From: Acinetobacter beijerinckii CIP 110307
GTDB lineage: Bacteria > Pseudomonadota > Gammaproteobacteria > Pseudomonadales > Moraxellaceae
Direction: 5' to 3'
Length of the DNA: 64,000 bases
NCBI RefSeq assembly: GCF_000369005.1
Contig: NZ_KB849764.1
Location: forward strand, 439,086 to 503,085
Position 1 is the first letter of the stretch; every line of letters begins with the position of its first letter. This document shows positions 27,226-36,153 of the stretch, in pieces. A program made the position numbers and the translations under genes. Below the pieces are notes generated by a model that worked only from the letters and a program-made list of their open reading frames with translations, searched no databases and had not been told where the DNA came from.

Positions 27226-28247
27226 GGTGTTTCTCCTTTTTCTTGCATACCAAAGGAGTAGAGTGGACGAGCATTTTCTAAAACAAGCTCACCTGTTTCT
27301 ATTCTTTTTTTCAGATACATGAATGTTTGAGCAGTTTGATTAAACAAATGTTCACCACCTTTCATGGCGGAATACTGAGGTGCTTCATTCTCTACGACTG
27401 GCTGAATGATATAGTCGTAATCACATGAGAAGAATAAAGGAAAAGAGTAACGTTCTTGTTGAACTCGTTTAACCCGATGTTTTGTTGCTAAATAACGGCC
27501 ATTCGACAAAATTTCCATCATGTCACCGATATTCATCACCATGGTGTTTTCTATCAGTGGAATATTAATCCATTCTCCTTGTTTATTGAGGACTTGCAGT
27601 CCTTCAGCGGTCGGGAAGAGTAGGGTAAAGCATTCATAATCTGTATGCGCACCAATTCCAAATTGATCTTCTGCTGCTGGATTATAGGGATAATGAATTA
27701 GTCTTAATTGGCTTGGCGCATGTTGTGTATGTTGTTCAAAAAAGTCTTCATCTCGCTCTAAGGCTAAAGCGAAAGCCTTAAATAACTGCTGACCTATTGC
27801 TCGAATATGCTGATAATAATTTAAAACGACAGCTTTAAATTGAGGATGGTCAGGCCATAAGGTAGGGCCTAATAATGGTCTTCTATAAGATGTATCTGAA
27901 TAATCATAATTCACATCATAGGATTCTTTTAAATCGTAAACATTTGCCTTGAATTGTTCTTCACCGATAGGAACATAGCCACTATGATTTTCAGAAAGGC
28001 CAATATAGTGGCGCATTTTGGTCGCTTCATCTTGAGCAAAATAACTTTGCGCAATCTGTTTCAGTTGTTTAAATAATTCAGGTTGAAATTGATCTCCTCG
28101 AATATATAAGAAACCAATATCTTTACAGGCTTGATCAAGCGCTGTGACAACTTTGATTCGATCTTGCAAGCGATCACTTGCAAGCAGTGAAATATCAATC
28201 AGCGGCAGTGCATAAGCATCATGAGATTGACTCATAAGGTTCACCAT
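27222..28247 (-). CDS. 2-oxoglutarate/Fe(II)-dependent oxygenase, isopenicillin-N-synthase family
   Basis: About 340 residues of the DIOX/IPNS family. Iron ligands are His and Asp in GIGAHTDYECFTLL and the distal His in YLATKHRVKRV. The 2-oxoglutarate clamp is RYSFPLF. The N-terminal DIOX_N segment is LPLIDISLL...DQACKDIGFLYIRG. The open frame extends to a TTG at 28292; an ATG at 28247 is preferred, or one at 28235. Relatives include the ethylene-forming enzyme and homoarginine hydroxylases, which release guanidine from alkyl-guanidines. Given the operon, oxidation of a guanidino compound is an attractive but untested role. Confidence 0.85.
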   Translation of the reverse strand: MVNLMSQSHDAYALPLIDISLLASDRLQDRIKVVTALDQACKDIGFLYIRGDQFQPELFKQLKQIAQSYFAQDEATKMRHYIGLSENHSGYVPIGEEQFKANVYDLKESYDVNYDYSDTSYRRPLLGPTLWPDHPQFKAVVLNYYQHIRAIGQQLFKAFALALERDEDFFEQHTQHAPSQLRLIHYPYNPAAEDQFGIGAHTDYECFTLLFPTAEGLQVLNKQGEWINIPLIENTMVMNIGDMMEILSNGRYLATKHRVKRVQQERYSFPLFFSCDYDYIIQPVVENEAPQYSAMKGGEHLFNQTAQTFMYLKKRIETGELVLENARPLYSFGMQEKGETP

Positions 28248-28307
28248 AGGCTGGTCGTCCAGCAATAAATGAAGCAAGTTGGGTCGTCCCAATTGCTATT
28301 TTTATTT

Positions 28308-29180
28308 CTATGTACTGATTTTGGTCATACGAGGAATTTTAGGCAGATCCTCTAAAGCAGGGTCAATGTCTTCTTCCTGAGCATGGACGAGTTGATCTAC
28401 TTGCTGACGTAATTGTTTAAATTCAGGGGAGTGGATTAAATCTAATGATCGTGGCCGTGGTAAATTCACTTCAATAATTTCTTTGATTTCACCAGGATTT
28501 GCTTTTAAAGCCACAATACGATCTGCCAATAAAATGGCTTCATCCATATCGTGTGTGACAAACATAATCGTGATGTCGATGTTTTGCCATAAATCCATCA
28601 GATGCTTTTGCATTTTTTGTCGGGTATAAGGGTCTAGAGCACCGAAGGGTTCATCCATTAATAAAATTTTAGGTTCATTGACCAAAGCTCTGGCAATTGC
28701 CACACGTTGCTTCATTCCACCAGATAGCTCATGCGGAAACTGATTTTCGTATTTTTCTAAACCAATAATATTGATCCATTCACGTGCCATTTCCTCAGCT
28801 CGAGTTGGACTCACGCCTTTCATTAATGGACCAAACATCACATTTTCTTTGACGGTTTTCCATGGGAAAAGGGTATAACCTTGGAACACCATGCCGCGTT
28901 CGGAACTCGGTCCTTGAATTTTTTCCCCTTCAACTAGGACTTCACCACTGTGAAAATCATCCAAACCTGCTACGACACGACTTAAAGTTGATTTACCACA
29001 ACCTGACGGTCCGATGACACAAATGAACTCACGTTTGTGAATGCTTAAATGAATGTTATTTAAAACCACTCGCTCAGTATTTCCATGCCGGAAAACTTGA
29101 CTTAAATTCTTGGTTTCAAGCATGACAGGTCGAGCATAAATAGTGTCGAAGTAGCTTTTTGAATCAAAAAATTCATCCAT
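28308..29180 (-). CDS. ABC transporter ATP-binding protein, TauB/SsuB type
   Basis: About 290 residues. Walker A is GPSGCGKST, the signature is LSGGMKQRVAIARA, Walker B is ILLMDEPFGALD and the switch is FVTHDMDEA. It energises the permease encoded just upstream. The start at 29180 has AGGAG with 7-nt spacing; an ATG at 29186 forms an ATGA overlap with the permease stop but its spacing is too short. An N-terminal extension of about 20 residues (MDEFFDSKSYFDTIYARP) precedes the domain. The cognate binding protein is probably the lipoprotein at 24919. Confidence 0.9.
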   Translation of the reverse strand: MDEFFDSKSYFDTIYARPVMLETKNLSQVFRHGNTERVVLNNIHLSIHKREFICVIGPSGCGKSTLSRVVAGLDDFHSGEVLVEGEKIQGPSSERGMVFQGYTLFPWKTVKENVMFGPLMKGVSPTRAEEMAREWINIIGLEKYENQFPHELSGGMKQRVAIARALVNEPKILLMDEPFGALDPYTRQKMQKHLMDLWQNIDITIMFVTHDMDEAILLADRIVALKANPGEIKEIIEVNLPRPRSLDLIHSPEFKQLRQQVDQLVHAQEEDIDPALEDLPKIPRMTKIST

Positions 29181-29182
29181 AT

Positions 29183-30124
29183 TCATACTCCTTTTTTCCA
29201 CTTAAATAGACGTGCGCCGAGTTTCATTAAAATCAAATCACAAACGATGCCAATGAACCCAATGATGAGAATTGCTGCATAGACATTATCAAAGTTTTGA
29301 TAGCGAGCTTGTTGAGTGATAAACCATGTGATTCCTGAGGTTGCACCAATTAATTCCGATACAATTAAATAAGTCCAAGCCCACCCAAGTAGAACACGCT
29401 GATCTCGATAAATATCAGGAAGTGCTGCGGGAATAACGACATGGAATAAGCTTTTAATCTTATTAGTACCTAATGTATAACCCGCTTCTATGAGACCTCG
29501 ATCCACCATTCGTGTTGTATTCGCGATAATTAAGATTTGTTGGAACAACGTACCAATCACAATAATGGCAATTTTAGGTGCATCATTGATACCTAATATA
29601 GCAACGGCCAATGCACCAAAGGCAGGTGCGGGTAAATAACGGAAGAACTCGACAAAAGGCTCTGTCAATCTTGAGATGGTTTTTGAAAAACCACATAAAA
29701 TTCCAAGCGGCACACCCAGCAAAGACGATATAAAGAAAGCCGTAAATACGATCTTAATACTATGCCATAGGCTCTGATGTAACCACGGAGAGTCAGCTTG
29801 CTGTGGTGGTGTCGTAAATGAAGTAAACAGTGCTTTTGCGACTTCATGTGGTGCAGGTAAATAGATAGGATTGACTAAGATGCCTGTAGGAGGGCTTTTC
29901 CCTTGATCAACGATATTTTGCGCTTCAGCATAATAAGCATCTTTGGCTAAGCGAGTTCCCACTTGTAAATAGGACGCATCACCTGAATTTGTGATTTGAA
30001 CTTGAGGATGCCAAATAAAAGGTAAATAACTGACACAGCTCCAAATCAGTAAAGGAATTAAAAAAGATCCTAAACTTAAAAAAAGCTTGTTCTTATTTGA
30101 CGCGGATGAATGGTGCATAGGCAA
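29183..30124 (-). CDS. ABC transporter permease, TauC/SsuC type
   Basis: A 313-residue inner-membrane protein. A first helix (residues about 10-30) is followed by a large periplasmic stretch. Five to six helices follow, with the EAA-type loop EAGYTLGTNKIKSLFHVVIPAALPDI. First gene of a five-gene operon (permease, ATPase, oxygenase, unknown, SMR exporter). The ATG lies about 30 nt after the predicted sigma-54 start. The long periplasmic segment near residues 35-85 is longer than in TauC and is characteristic of urea/guanidine-region permeases as far as I can tell. Confidence 0.88.
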   Translation of the reverse strand: MPMHHSSASNKNKLFLSLGSFLIPLLIWSCVSYLPFIWHPQVQITNSGDASYLQVGTRLAKDAYYAEAQNIVDQGKSPPTGILVNPIYLPAPHEVAKALFTSFTTPPQQADSPWLHQSLWHSIKIVFTAFFISSLLGVPLGILCGFSKTISRLTEPFVEFFRYLPAPAFGALAVAILGINDAPKIAIIVIGTLFQQILIIANTTRMVDRGLIEAGYTLGTNKIKSLFHVVIPAALPDIYRDQRVLLGWAWTYLIVSELIGATSGITWFITQQARYQNFDNVYAAILIIGFIGIVCDLILMKLGARLFKWKKGV

Positions 30125-30133
30125 ACACCTGTA

Positions 30134-30161
30134 GTAATACTAATTGTTAAAAACGTAATAC
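30134..30161. promoter_or_regulatory. Operator C: GTAATAC-N14-GTAATAC
   Basis: Two identical 7-bp half-sites whose starts are 21 bp apart, each followed by T or TA. It overlaps the predicted start of the permease operon (about -5 to +23), the same placement as operator B. Confidence 0.65.
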
Positions 30162-30166
30162 TACTT

Positions 30167-30183
30167 AGCAAGTTTGATGCCAG
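30167..30183 (-). promoter_or_regulatory. Sigma-54 promoter of the ABC/oxygenase/SMR operon
   Basis: Read on the minus strand CTGGCATCAAACTTGCT fits YTGGCACGRNNNTTGCW with two mismatches. GG is at 30181-30180 and GC at 30169-30168. The predicted start near 30156 falls inside operator C. Confidence 0.72.
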
Positions 30184-30218
30184 TGTTTTGCCTATGTTCG
30201 TAAATATTGCTTTATTTT

Positions 30219-30281
30219 TAGAGGTGACAATCGATGCTTGATAAGCAATCGAGTTATTCCCTTAGATTGTATAAGCCTCTA
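30219..30281. repeat. Interrupted inverted repeat after the ferredoxin gene
   Basis: TAGAGG/CCTCTA (30219, 30276), ACAATC/GATTGT (30227, 30265) and an inner CGATGCTT/AAGCAATCG (30232, 30243) nest in one 63-nt structure. It probably ends the trhP-ferredoxin transcript, although no clean T-run follows on the minus strand. It also lies upstream of the sigma-54 promoter and could hold activator contacts. Confidence 0.45.
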
Positions 30282-30533
30282 ATTACCTAATAAATTTAAG
30301 CTATTAAATTTAATTTGCAGTTGATCCTTGCTCTCTATGTGTAAAGGATCAGGTTTAATACAATCAATAGGGCAAACCGCAATACATGTGGGTGATTCGT
30401 AGAAACCGACACATTCAGTGCAACGTTGTGGGTCAATTTCGTAAATTTTTGCACCTTCATAAATCGCTTGATTAGGGCATTCTGGCAAGCACATATCACA
30501 GTTGATACATGCTGTAGTAATCAATAGCGCCAT
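30279..30533 (-). CDS. yfhL: YfhL-type 2[4Fe-4S] ferredoxin
   Basis: An 84-residue electron carrier. The first cluster motif is CINCDMCLPECP. The second is CTECVGFYESPTCIAVCP, with the insertion between the Cys residues typical of YfhL/Alvin-type ferredoxins. It starts 2 nt after the trhP stop, implying coupled translation and likely electron supply to TrhP. Confidence 0.9.
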   Translation of the reverse strand: MALLITTACINCDMCLPECPNQAIYEGAKIYEIDPQRCTECVGFYESPTCIAVCPIDCIKPDPLHIESKDQLQIKFNSLNLLGN

Positions 30534-30535
30534 AT

Positions 30536-31900
30536 TTAATCTGCCGAATATGCAAGTGCATCTGTTTTTAACTGTGTTTTGGCGTGTGGAAGATTACGTA
30601 TTAATAAGGCATAAGTAATATCGATATCTGCTGAAAGTGGGATTTTCACAATATGTCCAGAACCTTTTGCATTTTCGATTGGATAACCTTTTAAATCACG
30701 CATTTCAGTCAAAGTGAAGACAAGATTACCTTTAGGAGTCATGAGCTCAAGTGTATCGCCAACTAAAAATCGATTTTTAACTTCTACTTGAACATAATCG
30801 CCATTGCGCTCAATTACCTCACCACAAAACTGTTGATAGTCGAAATGTGATGAACCATCCTCATAATTTTGGTAATCGCTATGAACATGGCGACGTAAAA
30901 ATCCTTCTGTGTAACCACGATTGGCTAAACCTTCAAGTTGATCCATTAGACTTGAGTCAAATGGTTGACCTGATAGCGCATCATCAATTGCCTTACGATA
31001 AATTTGAGCTGTTCGAGCACAGTAAAAATAGGATTTTGTTCGTCCTTCAATTTTAAGTGAAGCAATTCCCATATGAGTCAAACGATCAACATGTTGAATG
31101 GCACGTAAGTCCTTCGAGTTCATAAAATAAGTACCATGTTCATCTTCTTCAGCCGCAAACATTTCTTCATCATTACGCTGTACTAAAACACTTTGAGTAG
31201 GGGCATCTTGAACTTTATTGGAACAGCATTCTTTTGATTGTTCTATCTGCTGAACAGGAATTACGTCACCATTCACATCTTCTTGTGCTTCATGAATTTT
31301 ATATTCCCAACGACAAGCATTGGTACATGCGCCTTGATTTGCATCTCGTTTATTCATATACCCAGAGAGTAAACATCGTCCTGAGTAGGCCATGCATAGT
31401 GCGCCGTGGACAAAAACTTCGAGTTCAATTTCTGGTACATTTTTCTGTATTTCTTCAATTTCTTCTAATGCTAATTCACGAGAAAGAATGACTCTGCTTA
31501 AACCATAGTTTTTCCAGAATTTTACAGTTGCCCAATTAATCGCATTGGCCTGTACAGAAAGGTGGATAGGCATATCAGGGAAATGTTCGCGAACCATCAT
31601 AATTAAGCCAGGATCCGACATAATTAATGCATCAGGTTGCATCGCAATAATTGGCTCGATGTCACGAATAAAATTTTTAAGTTTGCTGTTATGTGGCTGA
31701 ATATTGGCAACAACATAGAATTTTTTGCCTAATGCATGTGCTTCATCAATTCCGATTTTTAAATTTTCATGATCAAACTCATTATTACGAACACGGAGAC
31801 TGTAACGTGGTTGTCCTGCATAAACGGCATCTGCACCATAAGCAAAAGCATAACGCATGTTTTTAAGTGAACCAGCAGGAGAGAGTAATTCAGTATTCAT
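30536..31900 (-). CDS. trhP: tRNA 5-hydroxyuridine modification protein TrhP (YegQ, U32 family)
   Basis: A 454-residue peptidase-U32-family protein. YegQ/TrhP makes 5-hydroxyuridine at tRNA position 34, the precursor of cmo5U, using prephenate and an Fe-S cluster. It begins LLSPAGSLKNMRYAFAYGADAVYAG. The U32 signature is ELEVFVHGALCMAYSGRCLLSGY, and the cysteines include GACTNACRWEY. A C-terminal beta-barrel follows. The start at 31900 (MNTELLSPAG) is preferred; the open frame extends 20 codons further but adds only a hydrophobic leader foreign to the family. Confidence 0.9.
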   Translation of the reverse strand: MNTELLSPAGSLKNMRYAFAYGADAVYAGQPRYSLRVRNNEFDHENLKIGIDEAHALGKKFYVVANIQPHNSKLKNFIRDIEPIIAMQPDALIMSDPGLIMMVREHFPDMPIHLSVQANAINWATVKFWKNYGLSRVILSRELALEEIEEIQKNVPEIELEVFVHGALCMAYSGRCLLSGYMNKRDANQGACTNACRWEYKIHEAQEDVNGDVIPVQQIEQSKECCSNKVQDAPTQSVLVQRNDEEMFAAEEDEHGTYFMNSKDLRAIQHVDRLTHMGIASLKIEGRTKSYFYCARTAQIYRKAIDDALSGQPFDSSLMDQLEGLANRGYTEGFLRRHVHSDYQNYEDGSSHFDYQQFCGEVIERNGDYVQVEVKNRFLVGDTLELMTPKGNLVFTLTEMRDLKGYPIENAKGSGHIVKIPLSADIDITYALLIRNLPHAKTQLKTDALAYSAD

Positions 31901-32009
31901 GATGCAAAAGGCATATAAAAAATAGGGAATTATTTTAAAAATATAATCGCATAGATTCAACCTAGCATTTTGCTCGGAATTTTAAATATTTAAGTAAGTA
32001 TTAACTGAA

Positions 32010-32033
32010 AAAAAGCACCCGAAGGTGCTTTTT
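32010..32033 (-). terminator. Terminator of the glycine-zipper gene
   Basis: A perfect 10-bp stem (AAAAAGCACC with GGTGCTTTTT) and CGAA tetraloop just after the stop on the minus strand. Confidence 0.88.
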
Positions 32034-32036
32034 GTA

Positions 32037-32465
32037 TTAATGACGACGATGCTTTTTCTTCTTTTTATATTTCTTCGATTGGTAATTGTCATAGTCTCGG
32101 TCTTGACCAACTTTACGACCTAGTGCTGCACCACCTGCTGCACCAGCCGCAGCACCAATATAACCACCCGTTGTGCCGCCGACGTTTCTACCCACTGTGT
32201 AGCCACCAACGCCGCCTAAACCACCACCAATCGCAGCTTCGGTACGGGTACGTTTACTACTTGCAGCCGCAGCACCACCAGCACCACCAAGCGCAGAGCC
32301 AATCATAGCGCCATTGTTACCACCCATTTCTTTACCGATAGCAGTACCAACAACACTACCAAGAGCAGAAGTTGCAGCAACGCGTGTTGCATTATCAGCA
32401 TATACATTGGTTGCTAAAGTTGAGCTCGCTAAAACTGCACCTAATAATAAAATTTTCGCTTTCAT
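32037..32465 (-). CDS. Glycine-zipper exported protein
   Basis: A 142-residue protein with signal peptide ending near TNVYA. A long glycine-zipper region follows, with repeated GxxxG spacing (GSVVGTAIGKEMGGNNGAMIGSALGG and later GGTTGGYIGAAAGAAGGAALG). The C-terminal tail is strongly basic and Lys/Tyr/His-rich (KKYKKKKKHRRH). It probably inserts in or lines the outer membrane. The start is chosen at MKAKILLLG, with GGAG 7 nt upstream; the frame is open 19 codons further. The basic tail is a striking feature of unknown purpose. Confidence 0.75.
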   Translation of the reverse strand: MKAKILLLGAVLASSTLATNVYADNATRVAATSALGSVVGTAIGKEMGGNNGAMIGSALGGAGGAAAASSKRTRTEAAIGGGLGGVGGYTVGRNVGGTTGGYIGAAAGAAGGAALGRKVGQDRDYDNYQSKKYKKKKKHRRH

Positions 32466-32704
32466 TTTTGACTCCATGTTCCTACTGATAGGACATCTTT
32501 CTAATGGCTGCAAATGTAACAAAGTTTTAGAAAGAAAATGTGGAGAAGCACTCGCTAATTATTACTCTTTGGTGTCTTGATTGTAGAGTTTTGTTTCAAT
32601 GATGGAGGTGGAGTGAGAAATTAAGCAGATTTAACAATAAGATAGTTAATCTGCTCACATCATAAAAATCAAAAAATGGAGATGTCCCAAACGCATTTCT
32701 ATGC

Positions 32705-33172
32705 TTACTCAGCATTATCTTGTTTAGAAGTTGATTCATCTAATCTGATTTGGCGAGGATTTAATTCAGTTTGTAAGCGTAAATAATTTAGGTCACGAAT
32801 ATTTTTCTGTGTAGCAACTACACCAAATAAACTGAGTAAGAATGACATGATATAAAAGCCTTTTTCGCTTATTGCGAGATCTGCATTCCATAAACTGATC
32901 AGTAATAAAACAATACATACTGCCATGGATGCCCAACACAAGCCATAATAAATTTGAGTCACAGGGATTTCTTCCAGTTGATCTCGTACAGCTTTCTGTA
33001 ATGAGGCTGCTGAAAATAATCCATAGAGTAAAATAACGAAATAATAGCCTTTTTCGTGCAGAGGCATATTGGCATTCCATAAACCAATGATGAAACCAAC
33101 AGCGCCAGCCAGCAATGCGACCCAGCTTGCCGCTATAAATGCCGATGTTGGGCGGTTTATAAAGTTATTCAT
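32705..33172 (-). CDS. YiaA/YiaB family inner-membrane protein
   Basis: A 155-residue membrane protein made of two tandem YiaAB units. Each has two helices and the shared pattern IGLWNANMPLHEKGYYF / ISLWNADLAISEKGFYI. The tail after residue 135 is charged and cytoplasmic. Function unknown. No partner is evident nearby. Confidence 0.82.
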   Translation of the reverse strand: MNNFINRPTSAFIAASWVALLAGAVGFIIGLWNANMPLHEKGYYFVILLYGLFSAASLQKAVRDQLEEIPVTQIYYGLCWASMAVCIVLLLISLWNADLAISEKGFYIMSFLLSLFGVVATQKNIRDLNYLRLQTELNPRQIRLDESTSKQDNAE

Positions 33173-33419
33173 AGTTCATCCTATTGTTTTATCTTTTTAT
33201 TTATCCTGACTAATTTATATCTAAGCACCGATAAGAGAACAAGTGCAAACAACAAAACTGAACAATTTGTGATGAAATGATGGTAGATAAGTAAGTTCAT
33301 AGCTTTGACTATGTCTTTTAATCCATAGAGTCTGTAAACTATGCGCAATTTTTTGATTTTACTCATGCTTCAAGGTTTTGAATTGCATTGAGTCTTTAAA
33401 TTTTTGAGATATTTCACCC

Positions 33420-34508
33420 ATGAAAGCATCACTCCGTTTAAGACTAGATCAACTTTGTGATCGTCATGAAGAGTTGACTGCATTACTTGCTGATGTAGAA
33501 GTAATTTCAGACAACAAACGATTCCGTAAACTCTCACGTGAGCACAGTGATTTAACTGAAATTACTGAGGTATGGAAGAAATATCGTCAAGCTGAAGAAG
33601 ATATTGAAACTGCTGAAATGATGAAATCTGATCCTGATTTCAAAGATATGGCAGAAGAAGAAATAAAGGAAAATAAAGCACTATTGGTTGAATTAGAAGA
33701 TCAATTAAATGTGCTTATGATTCCTAAAGATCCGAACGATGCCAATGCCGCTTATCTTGAAGTGCGAGCAGGAACGGGTGGTGATGAAGCTGCGATCTTC
33801 TCAGGTGACTTATTTCGTATGTATAGTAAATACGCTGAAACACAAGGTTGGCGTATCGAAGTGCTTTCTGAAAATGAAGGTGAGCATGGTGGTTATAAAG
33901 AAATTATTTGCCGCATCGATGGTGAAGGTGTTTATGGTCGTTTGAAATTTGAAAGTGGCGCACATCGTGTACAACGTGTACCAGCGACCGAATCACAAGG
34001 GCGTGTTCACACCTCAGCTTGTACCGTTGCCATTCTTCCAGAAGTTGATGTCGATACCACTGTAGAAATTAATCCTGCTGATTTGCGTATTGATACCTAT
34101 CGTGCGTCAGGTGCGGGTGGTCAGCACATTAACAAAACTGATTCTGCGGTACGTATTACTCACATTCCATCTGGAGTCGTGGTTGAATGTCAAGAAGAAC
34201 GTTCGCAGCATAAGAACAAAGCTAAAGCAATGGCGTTGCTTGTATCGCGTTTAGAAAATGCAAAACGTGCAGCGGCTGATGCGGCAACCTCTGAAATGCG
34301 CCGTGACTTGGTTGGTTCGGGTGATCGTTCAGAGCGTATTCGTACTTACAATTATTCGCAAGGTCGTATGACTGATCACCGTATTAATCTAACTTTATAT
34401 AAGTTAGATGCGATTATGGAGGGTGATTTAACCGAGTTACTTGATAGTTTGCATCGTGAATATCAAGCTGATCAGTTAGCGATGCTTGCACAGGAAAATG
34501 GCGGCTAA
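33420..34508 (+). CDS. prfA: Peptide chain release factor 1
   Basis: Recognises UAA/UAG stops and triggers peptidyl-tRNA hydrolysis. It has 362 residues. The codon-recognition PxT motif is [13 protein letters not shown] and the catalytic GGQ is at 233-235. It overlaps prmC, which methylates that glutamine, by one base. No strong ribosome site is visible before the ATG. Confidence 0.98.
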   Translation: MKASLRLRLDQLCDRHEELTALLADVEVISDNKRFRKLSREHSDLTEITEVWKKYRQAEEDIETAEMMKSDPDFKDMAEEEIKENKALLVELEDQLNVLMIPKDPNDANAAYLEVRAGTGGDEAAIFSGDLFRMYSKYAETQGWRIEVLSENEGEHGGYKEIICRIDGEGVYGRLKFESGAHRVQRVPATESQGRVHTSACTVAILPEVDVDTTVEINPADLRIDTYRASGAGGQHINKTDSAVRITHIPSGVVVECQEERSQHKNKAKAMALLVSRLENAKRAAADAATSEMRRDLVGSGDRSERIRTYNYSQGRMTDHRINLTLYKLDAIMEGDLTELLDSLHREYQADQLAMLAQENGG

Positions 34509-35326
34509 TGAACATTGCTCAAGCCTTAGAACTTAAAGGTGAAATTGATAGCTATGAACGTCAAGAAGCGGCATGGTTACTGGAACATCTTTTGGGTATT
34601 CAGGCTATAGAGTTAAAGCTGAGACTTGAGCAGGATTTAACGGAAATACAAGAGCAAGCATATTTAGATGGTCTTGCTCGAATTGAGCAAGGTGAGCCTT
34701 TGGCGTATGTCACGGGTTCTCAACCATTTTGGACTTTAGATTTAAAAGTCACCCATGACACATTAGTACCACGTCCTGATACCGAAATTTTGGTTGAAAC
34801 AGTTTTAAAGTTACAACTTGATCAAAAAGCAAATGTTGTAGATTTGGGTACTGGCACGGGGGCTATTGCTTTAGCTTTGGCAAGTGAAAGACCTGAATGG
34901 CAAATAACAGCAACTGATATTTTTCAGCCTACATTAGATGTTGCTCAAGAAAATGCTGTTCGGAATGGTTTAATACGAGTTCAATTTTGCTGTGGTGCAT
35001 GGTTCGAGGCTTTGAGTGATCAAAAGTTCGATTTGATTGTTTCTAACCCTCCTTACATCGATCCTGATGATGTACACATGCAAATGCTCAAATCGGAACC
35101 TGAGCGTGCATTAATTTCAGATAATCATGGCATGGCTGATATTGAAATCATTATTCAGCAAGGTAGAAACTGGCTCAAAGCAAATGGCTGGATTGTACTT
35201 GAACATGGTTATGATCAAGGAAAAATTGTAAGAGACACTTTTGAGCAACAAGGTTTTCAGCAAATTAAAACCATCAAAGATTATGGCGGTAATGATCGTG
35301 TCACGCTTGCTCAATTTTATGCATAA
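34508..35326 (+). CDS. prmC: Release factor glutamine methyltransferase
   Basis: SAM-dependent N5-glutamine methyltransferase acting on the GGQ of RF1/RF2. It has 272 residues. The SAM motif is VVDLGTGTGAIALAL and the catalytic signature is VSNPPYIDPDD. Its start overlaps the prfA stop (TAATG), so it is coupled to its substrate gene. Confidence 0.97.
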   Translation: MNIAQALELKGEIDSYERQEAAWLLEHLLGIQAIELKLRLEQDLTEIQEQAYLDGLARIEQGEPLAYVTGSQPFWTLDLKVTHDTLVPRPDTEILVETVLKLQLDQKANVVDLGTGTGAIALALASERPEWQITATDIFQPTLDVAQENAVRNGLIRVQFCCGAWFEALSDQKFDLIVSNPPYIDPDDVHMQMLKSEPERALISDNHGMADIEIIIQQGRNWLKANGWIVLEHGYDQGKIVRDTFEQQGFQQIKTIKDYGGNDRVTLAQFYA

Positions 35327-35504
35327 TTATCTAAAAAGCGCATAATTTCTTTAGCTATAGTTGTACGGTATCTAATGTCCATAATCTTCTAATTCAACGA
35401 TTTGTAGATTTGGAATCAATTTTTTATAACGTGCAGCCATCTGTTGAACAAAGCTTAAGTAACTATATATAGTTAATTACTTATCACATAAATTTTAAGG
35501 GCAG

Positions 35505-36137
35505 TTAATCCTGAATATATTGCTGTAAGGCTTGTCCTAGAAGACAACCACCTTGTTGTTCTAAACCTTCTACTACTCCTAAAGCATCACATTTATCACG
35601 ATTTTGACTCAGTTTGAATTTTCCTGTCATTTTATTAATTTTGATTTCAATTCCAACAATGCCTTGAAGTTGCTGAGCTATATATTCACTTGGTGCATCA
35701 GACATTTTCCAAGGCACTGTTTGTTTAGCTTCATGCGTACGTGTCAGTTTGGCTAAAATACCTCGTAAAGATTTTTCATCAGATAAAAAGGTAATGGTTC
35801 CTTTGACGTGAACTACCTGATAGTTCCAAGTCGGTACGTGCTGGTGATGTTGCTGTTTACTTGGGTACCAGTTCGGCGAAATGTAGCCTTGTTCGCCTTG
35901 AAAAATAATCAGTACATCGGCACCATTTTCGATTTGGGTATGCAGTAAATTATTTTTTGCAATATGAGCAATTAAAGAAGCTGTGTTCTCATCTTGATTT
36001 TGAATCAATTGAAAAGGTAGGTGATTCGCTTCAATTCCTTCTGACGTATTGCAGATCATGGTCGCAAAGGGATAATTTTGAATGAGTGAAAATAACTTTT
36101 CTTGATCTTTTTCTTCGAAAATTTCTGGTAAATACAT
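35505..36137 (-). CDS. PaiB-family FMN-binding protein
   Basis: A 210-residue protein of the PaiB/FMN-binding split-barrel family. Characteristic blocks are YPFATMICNTSEGIEANHLPF, GEQGYISPNWYPSK, VPTWNYQVVHVKGTI and the C-terminal GKFKLSQNR. Bacillus PaiB is called a transcriptional regulator, but many members are probably flavin-dependent enzymes. It follows the AraC-type gene by 16 nt and probably shares its transcript. Confidence 0.85.
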   Translation of the reverse strand: MYLPEIFEEKDQEKLFSLIQNYPFATMICNTSEGIEANHLPFQLIQNQDENTASLIAHIAKNNLLHTQIENGADVLIIFQGEQGYISPNWYPSKQQHHQHVPTWNYQVVHVKGTITFLSDEKSLRGILAKLTRTHEAKQTVPWKMSDAPSEYIAQQLQGIVGIEIKINKMTGKFKLSQNRDKCDALGVVEGLEQQGGCLLGQALQQYIQD

Positions 36138-36153
36138 CTTTTAACTCCGGTTA

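Noticed and set aside
27222..28292. Longer oxygenase start at 28292 (TTG)
   Set aside because: Adds about 15 residues unlike the family; ATG codons at 28247 and 28235 fit the DIOX N-terminus better.
33181..33366. 61-codon minus-strand frame with a hydrophobic stretch upstream of the YiaA gene
   Set aside because: No ribosome binding site, no recognisable family; could be real but not supportable by sequence alone.
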